From Burkholderiales bacterium (GTDB taxonomy: Bacteria; Pseudomonadota; Gammaproteobacteria; Burkholderiales; Burkholderiaceae_F), in assembly GCA_021205255.1 (NCBI GenBank), contig JAJPXW010000213.1, positions 1-6,717 on the forward strand: a stretch of 6,717 nt of DNA, given 5' to 3'. A program made the translations under genes and the position numbers. A model generated the notes under the pieces. That model did no database searches. It was not told the DNA's origin and saw only the letters and a list, made by a program, of their open reading frames with translations. Within the stretch, counting starts at the first letter, position 1. Every line of letters begins with the position of its first letter. Of this stretch, positions 1 through 5,448 are shown one piece after another.

Positions 1-103
1 AACTACATACTCGCAAACCTTGGTGGGCAGCACAATTTGCAGCGACATATCCGCCAGGACCTGCGCCAATAACTATCACGTCATAAACTTTTTCTTCTGC
101 CAT
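1..103 (-). CDS. lpd: Dihydrolipoamide dehydrogenase (E3), N-terminal fragment cut by window edge
   Basis: Only the first 34 codons are present; the gene continues past the left edge. The ATG at 103-101 is followed by a short polar leader (MAEEKVYD) and VIVIGAGPGGYVAAN, the beta-strand, GxGxxG turn and helix start of an FAD-binding Rossmann fold. In this family the flavoprotein reoxidises dihydrolipoamide on E2 and passes electrons to NAD+. A TAGGAG Shine-Dalgarno lies 7 bases upstream and overlaps the E2 stop codon, which supports this start and suggests translational coupling. E1-E2-E3 gene order makes the E3 of 2-oxoglutarate dehydrogenase the natural reading. The redox disulfide motif lies outside the window, so a related pyridine nucleotide-disulfide oxidoreductase is not strictly excluded. 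The helix after the glycine motif (NCAAHQGLRVC) departs from the usual IRAAQLG-type sequence. Confidence 0.85.
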   Translation of the reverse strand, partial: MAEEKVYDVIVIGAGPGGYVAANCAAHQGLRVCS

Positions 104-116
104 CTATCTACTCCTA
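104..116 (-). promoter_or_regulatory. lpd ribosome binding site overlapping the sucB stop codon
   Basis: On the minus strand TAGGAG (116-111) precedes the lpd ATG by 7 bases, and its first three bases are the natural TAG stop of the E2 gene. A second in-frame TAG follows two codons later (110-108). The overlap implies that ribosomes finishing E2 terminate on the site that starts E3. Confidence 0.75.
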
Positions 117-686
117 AATGTCGAGAAGCATCCTGCCTGGATCTTCAAGAGCATTCTTGATTGCAACTAGCGTCAGTACGGCTTCTCTGCCATCTATGAT
201 CCTATGGTCATAGGAAAGTGCGAAGTAGTTCATTGGACGAATGACGACTTCTCCATTTTCTGCTATTGGACGTGGCTTCGTTGCATGGATACCAAGAATA
301 GCCGACTGAGGAGGATTAATAATTGGCGTCGAGAACAATGACCCAAAGACTCCGCCATTGGAAATAGTAAAAGTGCCTCCAGTCAGCTCCTCGATAGTTA
401 ACTTACCGCTTGCGGCACGCTTGCTAAAGTCAGCTATTTGCATCTCTATTTCCGCAAACGAAAGCTGATCGGCATTCCTTAGCACTGGAACAACCAATCC
501 ACGTGGAGATCCCACTGCGACGCCAATATCAATGTAGTTGTGGTAAATAATATCGTGGCCTTCAACGGAAGCATTGACGATTGGATATTGCTCAAGTGCA
601 TAGACGGCTGCTTTAACAAAGAAACTCATGAAGCCCAGCTTGACTCCGTACTTCTTTTCAAAACTTTCCTTGTATTTAGTCCGCAA
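114..686 (-). CDS. sucB: E2 C-terminal part: succinyltransferase catalytic domain after the TAG
   Basis: The 190-codon open stretch begins at TTG (686-684), the first standard initiation codon after the premature stop, nine bases downstream of it. It contains nearly all of the 2-oxoacid dehydrogenase acyltransferase domain: [11 protein letters not shown] near the start, [32 protein letters not shown] and [14 protein letters not shown] in the middle, and [12 protein letters not shown] with the catalytic H161 and D165 of the HxxxDG motif. The end [10 protein letters not shown] is a normal SucB C-terminus. Only a weak TAGG, made partly of the stop codon itself, lies 8 bases before the TTG, so independent initiation is speculative. 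No missing active-site residue or second disruption is visible. Confidence 0.7.
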   Translation of the reverse strand: MRTKYKESFEKKYGVKLGFMSFFVKAAVYALEQYPIVNASVEGHDIIYHNYIDIGVAVGSPRGLVVPVLRNADQLSFAEIEMQIADFSKRAASGKLTIEELTGGTFTISNGGVFGSLFSTPIINPPQSAILGIHATKPRPIAENGEVVIRPMNYFALSYDHRIIDGREAVLTLVAIKNALEDPGRMLLDI

Positions 687-695
687 AGCAATAAC

Positions 696-1439
696 CTAAG
701 CCATATTAACTTCATTAAATGTAGTGAGAATGGCCGCTTCAGACTGCGACTGTACGAGCCGCTCCGCTACTCTTGAGCGCAAGCGTGACATTGGAACACG
801 CTTTTCATCGCGATAGGCTCCAGTATCTACAACTGGAATTGCTGGCGCTTTAGGCTCAATAGGAATATTTGGAGTTTTTGGTTGGCTCATTGCATCTTGC
901 ACATCAGCTTTTGTAACTCTTCCTCCCCGTCCTGTTCCGCTGACATCATCAAGGGTCAATCCAGCGTTTGCCATCATTTTTCTGGCCGACGGCATAACCT
1001 TGTAGCCCTTGTAAGTATCGTCGCTTACTTCTTTGGCCGGAGCCGAAGTAGACGGTGCTGGTGTAGCTACTTTTGGTGCAGGCGCAACAGGAGCCTGCGC
1101 TGGGGGTTCCGGCGCTTTAGCTACTGGCTTCGGTGCTTTTGGTGCTGTCGACTGAGCTGGTTCTTGGCTAGGGGTCGGTGCAGACGGTTTTGCAACTGCC
1201 GCCGTATCGATAGTTCCAAGAACTTGCCCGCTCTTCACGGAAGCTCCATTACCTTCCTGGATGCTTGCCAATACTCCACTGGCTGGAGCTGGCACATCTA
1301 AAACGATCTTGTCTGTCTCTATATCTACAAGAATTTCATCGGCTGTTACCGCATCTCCAACTTTCTTCTTCCATTCAAGCAAACTCGCCTCGGATACTGA
1401 CTCAGAGAGCTCCGGAACTACTATTTGTACTACTGACAT
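696..1439 (-). CDS. sucB: E2 N-terminal part: lipoyl and subunit-binding domains plus the start of the catalytic domain
   Basis: This 247-codon piece runs from ATG to the premature TAG. Residues 1-77 are the lipoyl domain, with the lipoylation lysine K44 in the ETDKIVLDV hairpin. Residues about 82-146 form an Ala/Pro/Lys-rich flexible linker. Residues about 148-184 (MPSARKMM...GRGGRVTKADV) are the peripheral-subunit-binding domain that docks E1 or E3. A second Pro-rich linker leads to the start of the acyltransferase domain (KRVPMSRLRSRVAERLV...TTFNEVNMA), which is cut there. GGAG lies 11 bases before the ATG, a slightly long spacing. If expressed alone it could carry a lipoyl group and bind partners, but it lacks the core-forming and active-site regions. 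That outcome is inferred. Confidence 0.8.
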   Translation of the reverse strand: MSVVQIVVPELSESVSEASLLEWKKKVGDAVTADEILVDIETDKIVLDVPAPASGVLASIQEGNGASVKSGQVLGTIDTAAVAKPSAPTPSQEPAQSTAPKAPKPVAKAPEPPAQAPVAPAPKVATPAPSTSAPAKEVSDDTYKGYKVMPSARKMMANAGLTLDDVSGTGRGGRVTKADVQDAMSQPKTPNIPIEPKAPAIPVVDTGAYRDEKRVPMSRLRSRVAERLVQSQSEAAILTTFNEVNMA

Positions 1440-1450
1440 AATGTTTTATT

Positions 1451-1454
1451 CTCC
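1451..1454 (-). promoter_or_regulatory. sucB ribosome binding site
   Basis: GGAG on the minus strand lies 11 bases before the sucB ATG (1439-1437), within the 42-base gap after sucA. The spacing is slightly longer than optimal but this is the only clear Shine-Dalgarno match there. No terminator-like hairpin is seen in the gap, which is consistent with cotranscription. Confidence 0.6.
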
Positions 1455-1481
1455 AATGCTCGGGCTTTACGCCCAGCGCAA

Positions 1482-4340
1482 TTACTTAATCTGCACAAAT
1501 CCCTTAAGAGGACCAAAAGCATCCGTAAGCAATTGCTTGAGCTCCTCATGGTGCTTACTTGCATAGCCACTTGCTGGCGATGAGGATGCAGGTCTACCTG
1601 CATAGCCAAGGCGAGACCCTACGGGCATTGCCGCTAGCAGATATTGATGCATATAGTTCCAGGCACCTTGGTTTTGCGGTTCATCTTGTACCCACACAAC
1701 CTCCTTCAGGTTGGGGTAGACATCCATTGTTGAGTTCAGCAGATCCTGATCCAATGGATAGAGCTGTTCTATCCTAATGGCAGCCGTTGTAAATGCTCCT
1801 AGTTCTTCACGGTGCTTAACTAAGTCGTAATAGACCTTACCGGTGCAACACAGTAGACGCGTCACTGTTTCAGGGTCTATGCGTTTATCCTGCTCACCAA
1901 TAATGAACCGGAAGCTACCATTCGCAAGCTCAGTTAGGTCAGAGGCCGCAGCTTTGTTTCGTAGCAGGCTCTTCGGTGAAAATACGATCAGCGGTTTACG
2001 AAGCTTATCCACCAGTTGACGACGCAAGACGTGGAAAATCTGGGATGCGGTCGTTGGCTGTGTTATCAACATGTTATCGTCGGCTGCTAGTTGCAGGTAA
2101 CGCTCTATTCTTGCCGATGAGTGTTCCGGTCCTTGGCCTTCGTAGCCATGCGGCAAAAGAAGCGTAAGACCCGACTTGCGTCCCCATTTGGCTTCTCCGG
2201 AGCTAATGAACTGGTCCGTAACAACTTGGGCGCCATTAGCAAAGTCGCCAAACTGAGCTTCCCAAATAGTCAGGCAATCAGGATTTGCTCCTGCGTAGCC
2301 ATATTCAAAAGCAAGTACGGCTTCTTCCGACAACACAGAATCGATAACGGTAAATTTAGCCTGTTTAGGCGACAAATGTTCAAGAGGAATCCAAGTACCG
2401 GTATCCCAGCTTCTACGACCTTGGTCATGCCAAACTGCATGTCGATGCGAGAAAGTGCCTCTACCGGAATCTTCACCTGAGACTCTGACTGGATAGCCCC
2501 CAGTCAGTAATGTGGCAAAAGCCAAATGCTCGGCTAAACCCCAATCCACTCTTATCTCACCGTTCATCATGGCGCGGCGATCATGAATAACTTTTCCTAA
2601 AAGTGGATGAACTTTAAAGTCCGGTGGAATCTCCGTAATAATTTCAGTTAAGCGTTTAAGTTCCTGTACTGGAACGCCCGTATTGATCTTCGCTTTCCAG
2701 TTGCCATTGAATCTACTCCACTCTTGACCCGCCCTTTCAGCGCTTTGTACAGTGGGCACCAGCTCTTGGATAGATCCGCTTTCAAGCATGGAGCGATAGT
2801 GTTGAACCATCTGCTTAGCTTCTTCTTCAGTTATCACACCCTGAGAAATAAGCTTTCTAGCATAGACCTCTCGAGTACCGGGATGTTCGCTAATTTTCCT
2901 GTACATCAAAGGCTGAGTAAGCGACGGTGTATCCTGTTCGTTATGGCCTAGACGACGGAATACGACTAAGTCTACAAATGCATCCTTTTTAAATACATCC
3001 CTGTATTCCATGGCTAGCCGCGTAGCTAAAACCACTGTTTCCGGATCGTCTCCGTTTACATGTAGCACTGGCGCTTCAATTAGCTTGGCTGGATCGGTAC
3101 TATAAGTGAACGAGCCTTTATCGCGTGGGTCGGAAGTTGTAAATCCGATTTGGTTATTAATGACGATATGCATCGTTCCACCAGTGCCATAGCCTCGGGT
3201 GTCAGCTAGGTTTAAAGTTTCCATCACTACGCCCTGGCCAGCAAAGGCAGCATCCCCGTGAACTAGAACACCCATGATTTTCTTGCCGTTCGGATCATTG
3301 GCCTTGTCTTGTCTAGCTCTAACACTACCAACTACCACTGGATCGACAATTTCCAAGTGAGATGGATTGAAAGCAAGAACAAGGTGCATCGGTCCAGATG
3401 GTGTCAGCACATCGCTGGAAAATCCATTATGGTATTTAACATCGCCAGCTGCTAGATCGGCGGCTTTGTATTTACCTTCGAATTCGGCGAACAAATCGGT
3501 TGGGGCCTTCCCCATAGTATTGACAAGAACATTCAGACGGCCTCGGTGAGCCATTCCGATGACTATTTCCTCAATGCCATCTTTAGCGCCCCTTTCAATT
3601 GTCTCATTAATAGAAACAATAAAGCTTTCGCCACCTTCCAAAGAAAAGCGCTTTTGCCCTACGTATTTAGTGTGTAGGTACCTTTCCAATCCTTCTGCTG
3701 CCGTCAGTCTTTTAAGAATCTTTTTCTTTTCTTCGGCATCGTAGTTTGGCGTAGAACGAATTGATTCGAGCTTTTGCTCCCACCAAGTCCTGAGCGTAGG
3801 ATCGGAAATGTACATGAACTCAATTCCGAGAGTTCCGCAATAGGTCTGGTGCAACGCATCGATAATTTCCCTCAGCGTCATTTTCTCCGGTCCGAAATAT
3901 GTGTCGGATGTTGAAAAAGTGACGTTCATATCGGCTTCAGTCAATCCATAAAAAGCTGGGTCGAGCTCTGGAATTTCTGGGGGCTCTTTCCTACGCAGCG
4001 GATCGAGATCGGCCTTGCGGGTTCCAAGAAACCGGTAGGCGCTAATCAAGGATTCAACTGCTACCTGCTTGCGTGCAATTCCCAACTCGCTTTCACAGAC
4101 GGCTGCAGCCGTCGCACTGGCAGGCCTACGCTGAGCAAGTGCCTGTATTATTGGAGTATGTGCTACGTCATGAGTAGCAATATTTCCGTCAGAAGCAGGC
4201 ATATTCTGCATCTGGTCGAAAAATTTGCGCCATTCTTCATCAACTGACGAGGGATTTTGTAGATAGTTTTCGTAGAGCTCCTCTACATACGGGGCATTAC
4301 TGCCAAATAGATAAGAGGTCTCCTGCTTTTCTTTGATCAC
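1482..4340 (-). CDS. sucA: 2-oxoglutarate dehydrogenase E1 component
   Basis: This is the thiamine diphosphate-dependent decarboxylase that oxidatively decarboxylates 2-oxoglutarate and succinylates the E2 lipoyl group in the cytoplasmic TCA-cycle complex. It has 952 residues (E. coli SucA 933) and looks intact. Residues about 9-42 (SYLFGSNAPYVEELYENYL...EEWRKFF) are the small N-terminal segment typical of E1o and used to dock on E2. Residues about 258-470 hold the cofactor-binding region: GMAHRGRLNVL (262-272), FNPSHLE, HGDAAFAGQG (361-370) and INNQIGF (395-400). The transketolase-like pyrimidine-binding domain (SGEDSGRGTFSHRHAVWHDQ, later GPEHSSARIERYLQL) and the C-terminal domain (WVQDEPQNQGAWNY) follow. 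The start is GTG at 4340-4338, with AAGGTG 7 bases upstream and an in-frame TGA three codons before it, so no earlier start nearby is possible. It is the first gene of the E1-E2-E3 cluster and stops at TAA. It is also called odhA. Confidence 0.97.
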   Translation of the reverse strand: MIKEKQETSYLFGSNAPYVEELYENYLQNPSSVDEEWRKFFDQMQNMPASDGNIATHDVAHTPIIQALAQRRPASATAAAVCESELGIARKQVAVESLISAYRFLGTRKADLDPLRRKEPPEIPELDPAFYGLTEADMNVTFSTSDTYFGPEKMTLREIIDALHQTYCGTLGIEFMYISDPTLRTWWEQKLESIRSTPNYDAEEKKKILKRLTAAEGLERYLHTKYVGQKRFSLEGGESFIVSINETIERGAKDGIEEIVIGMAHRGRLNVLVNTMGKAPTDLFAEFEGKYKAADLAAGDVKYHNGFSSDVLTPSGPMHLVLAFNPSHLEIVDPVVVGSVRARQDKANDPNGKKIMGVLVHGDAAFAGQGVVMETLNLADTRGYGTGGTMHIVINNQIGFTTSDPRDKGSFTYSTDPAKLIEAPVLHVNGDDPETVVLATRLAMEYRDVFKKDAFVDLVVFRRLGHNEQDTPSLTQPLMYRKISEHPGTREVYARKLISQGVITEEEAKQMVQHYRSMLESGSIQELVPTVQSAERAGQEWSRFNGNWKAKINTGVPVQELKRLTEIITEIPPDFKVHPLLGKVIHDRRAMMNGEIRVDWGLAEHLAFATLLTGGYPVRVSGEDSGRGTFSHRHAVWHDQGRRSWDTGTWIPLEHLSPKQAKFTVIDSVLSEEAVLAFEYGYAGANPDCLTIWEAQFGDFANGAQVVTDQFISSGEAKWGRKSGLTLLLPHGYEGQGPEHSSARIERYLQLAADDNMLITQPTTASQIFHVLRRQLVDKLRKPLIVFSPKSLLRNKAAASDLTELANGSFRFIIGEQDKRIDPETVTRLLCCTGKVYYDLVKHREELGAFTTAAIRIEQLYPLDQDLLNSTMDVYPNLKEVVWVQDEPQNQGAWNYMHQYLLAAMPVGSRLGYAGRPASSSPASGYASKHHEELKQLLTDAFGPLKGFVQIK

Positions 4341-4347
4341 GTTCGTT

Positions 4348-4353
4348 CACCTT
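4348..4353 (-). promoter_or_regulatory. sucA ribosome binding site
   Basis: AAGGTG on the minus strand lies 7 bases before the GTG start of sucA. With the in-frame TGA at 4349-4347 this fixes the start: no ATG is available in frame until well inside the conserved N-terminal segment. Confidence 0.6.
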
Positions 4354-4459
4354 AAACTGATACTTCGTGCAAAGGATCTAGAGCTTGAATGCAAAAGTAA
4401 GGCATAAAAGCCCAGATAATCACAAATAGGAAAAGTTTATGCTGAACCCTAATTCCTAC

Positions 4460-4488
4460 TATTTATCAACCCCCAAATAAGGGCACAA
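4460..4488 (-). promoter_or_regulatory. Candidate sigma70-type promoter for sucA-sucB-lpd
   Basis: TTGTGC (4488-4483) and TAAATA (4465-4460) are separated by exactly 17 bases and lie about 120 bases before the sucA start. The minus-10 matches the consensus only partly. This is the best candidate by eye in an AT-rich region where chance matches are common. Confidence 0.25.
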
Positions 4489-4621
4489 AATTAGTGCGTT
4501 AGCATTAGTTTTGCTACTGCCGCAAGTAGTTGAGTTTTTCTAGAACGCAAGTAAAGGTAAGTGAAAAGAGCAATTCTCAAAGAGATACACTCCAATAGGT
4601 AATTAGAGTTGGGCTGGCTGT

Positions 4622-4627
4622 GAGGAG
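4622..4627 (+). promoter_or_regulatory. Carbonic anhydrase ribosome binding site supporting a TTG start
   Basis: GAGGAG is a strong Shine-Dalgarno 8 bases before TTG at 4636. It decides the start in favour of TTG, because no ATG lies near the expected N-terminus of the protein. Confidence 0.75.
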
Positions 4628-4635
4628 AAAAGAAA

Positions 4636-5289
4636 TTGAAGAATTTCCATTTGCTAATTAAAGGCTTTCAGAACTTCAAAAAGGAGTTTTACGCAGAAGA
4701 CCGCAACTTCTATGAAGACTTAAAGCATGGACAGAAGCCTCTTTGCCTCGTAATCTCCTGCTGTGACTCCAGGGTAGATCCGGCAATCCTTCTCGACTGT
4801 AATCCTGGTGAGCTTTTTGTAGTAAGAAATGTAGCGGCTCTCATACCTGCCGAAGGTCAAGTGAGCGGACCTAATTCCGTTTTGGCAGCCGTGGAGTATG
4901 GAATTAACCATCTGCATATCAAACACATCATAGTGATGGGACATTCCAATTGCGGTGGTATTGCCGGTTTAATGAATCCTCACGCAATCTGTAACGAAAG
5001 CTTTATTTTTACTTGGCTAACTATTGCTAATTCAGCCCTTGACCGAATAAACGAGTTGACTGAAGACGATGACGCCCGAACTAGAAGCCGGCACATTGAA
5101 GAAGGAGCAATCCTGCTTTCCATAAATAATCTTCTTTCTTACGACTGGATTAGAGAAAAAGTCGATAGGAAGGAGCTCGAACTTCATGCTCTCTATATCG
5201 ATATAGAAGAGGGGAATCTTTATGCCTATGACCCAGTTTCCGAGGATTTTGAGCTCCTAACGCACGATAGCCAATTTCCAGGGCAATGA
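4636..5289 (+). CDS. Beta-class carbonic anhydrase
   Basis: This zinc enzyme interconverts CO2 and bicarbonate in the cytoplasm. It has 217 residues, normal for bacterial beta-carbonic anhydrases. The zinc site is visible: C42 in CCDSR (42-46), and H103 and C106 in GHSNCGG (102-108). D44 and R46 form the usual Asp-Arg dyad. GELFVVRNVAALIP (58-71) and SVLAAVEYGINHLHIKHIIVMGH (81-103) are family-typical core strands and helices. There is no signal peptide or membrane segment. The start is TTG, fixed by GAGGAG 8 bases upstream; the MKNF opening also fits the family. It is transcribed away from sucA and faces the antirepressor-like gene. I give no symbol because the sequence fits neither the E. 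coli Can nor CynT subgroup clearly; GHSNCG is more CynT-like. The class is secure and the physiological partner is unknown. Confidence 0.95.
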   Translation: MKNFHLLIKGFQNFKKEFYAEDRNFYEDLKHGQKPLCLVISCCDSRVDPAILLDCNPGELFVVRNVAALIPAEGQVSGPNSVLAAVEYGINHLHIKHIIVMGHSNCGGIAGLMNPHAICNESFIFTWLTIANSALDRINELTEDDDARTRSRHIEEGAILLSINNLLSYDWIREKVDRKELELHALYIDIEEGNLYAYDPVSEDFELLTHDSQFPGQ

Positions 5290-5448
5290 CTTCTCTCCCT
5301 CTTCGGAGAAAAACCTGAATAAGAGACAAGGGATAAGGCCATGGGTGGTACTTTTGCCTCAGCCTAACTTTCAATCATTTTCAATCATGCCGCTGACGCC
5401 ACTAATACCACCCGTTGGAGATTAAGAAGGCTACTAGCTTCTATATTG
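5290..5448. other. Convergent intergenic region with inverted and tandem repeats
   Basis: This 159-base gap lies between the 3' ends of the carbonic anhydrase and the antirepressor-like gene. It contains a perfect 8-bp inverted repeat, GGGTGGTA (5343-5350) and TACCACCC (5406-5413), extendable to 10 bp with one G-U pair, around a 55-base interior. A nested TCAGC/GCTGA pair (5359-5363/5392-5396) and a tandem 10-bp duplication lie inside. A classical terminator (compact GC stem plus T-run) is not evident for either gene, so whether the paired arms act in transcript ends is uncertain. Confidence 0.5.
5369..5388. repeat. Perfect tandem duplication of a 10-bp unit
   Basis: TTTCAATCAT occurs twice back to back with no spacer, at 5369-5378 and 5379-5388, within the interior of the flanking 8-bp inverted repeat. 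It is directly visible. Its origin could be replication slippage. Confidence 0.9.

Larger units (their letters stand above)
114..1439 (-). pseudogene. sucB: 2-oxoglutarate dehydrogenase E2 (dihydrolipoyllysine succinyltransferase), interrupted by an in-frame TAG
   Basis: The full frame spans 441 codons plus stop, close to family length (E. coli SucB is about 405 residues; versions with long Ala/Pro linkers are longer). Reading straight through gives an N-terminal lipoyl domain, Pro/Ala linker, peripheral-subunit-binding domain and the acyltransferase core with the HxxxDG motif near the C-terminus. The only lesion visible is TAG at 698-696, codon 248. Upstream NEVNMA and downstream [17 protein letters not shown] align gap-free with the conserved NEVNM-x-x-(I/V)-x-x-LR-x-x-Y block of SucB, so this is a single-codon substitution rather than a frameshift. 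Possible explanations are a sequencing or assembly error, a recent nonsense mutation, readthrough, or translation as two pieces. The catalytic core is split, so without readthrough or error a normal E2 would not be made. I label it a pseudogene provisionally. It follows sucA by 42 bases and overlaps the lpd ribosome binding site. Confidence 0.8.
4341..4635. promoter_or_regulatory. Divergent intergenic region carrying the sucA and carbonic anhydrase promoters
   Basis: This 295-base non-coding gap must contain the start signals for both outward-facing genes. It is more AT-rich than the genes. For sucA the best sigma70-like pair I see on the minus strand is TTGTGC (4488-4483), 17 bases, then TAAATA (4465-4460), a weak match. 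For the carbonic anhydrase a possible minus-10, TACACT (4586-4591), has no good minus-35. Between the sucA pair and its GTG lie inverted segments TAGGAA (4427-4432) and TTCCTA (4453-4458), with AAA/TTT continuing past a small bulge, so the sucA leader could fold or bind a regulator. A short CTACT/AGTAG hairpin occurs at 4514-4529. No RNA gene or recognised riboswitch is seen. Confidence 0.5.

Noticed and set aside
660..720. Frameshift as the cause of the sucB interruption
   Set aside because: The frame before and after the stop is identical, and the conserved block around it aligns with the family without insertion or deletion, so a single-codon substitution is the simpler explanation.
882..1301. 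Plus-strand open frame opposite the sucB linker
   Set aside because: It is the complement of the Ala/Pro-rich linker, giving an improbable Cys/Arg/Trp-rich protein, and it overlaps a well-supported gene.
4491..4508. Three TTAG motifs as an operator array
   Set aside because: The unit is four bases with uneven spacing (8 and 6), in AT-rich sequence where this is expected by chance.
4586..4591. TACACT as a firm carbonic anhydrase minus-10 box
   Set aside because: No acceptable minus-35 lies at 16-18 bases, so it is mentioned only as a weak possibility.
4720..4944. Minus-strand open frame inside the carbonic anhydrase
   Set aside because: It overlaps the zinc-site region of a clearly conserved gene on the other strand and resembles no family I know.
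5294..5309. Terminator hairpin after the carbonic anhydrase (TCTCC...GGAGA followed by A residues)
   Set aside because: The stem is only 5 bp and is followed by A, not T, on the plus strand; on the minus strand no T-run follows it either.
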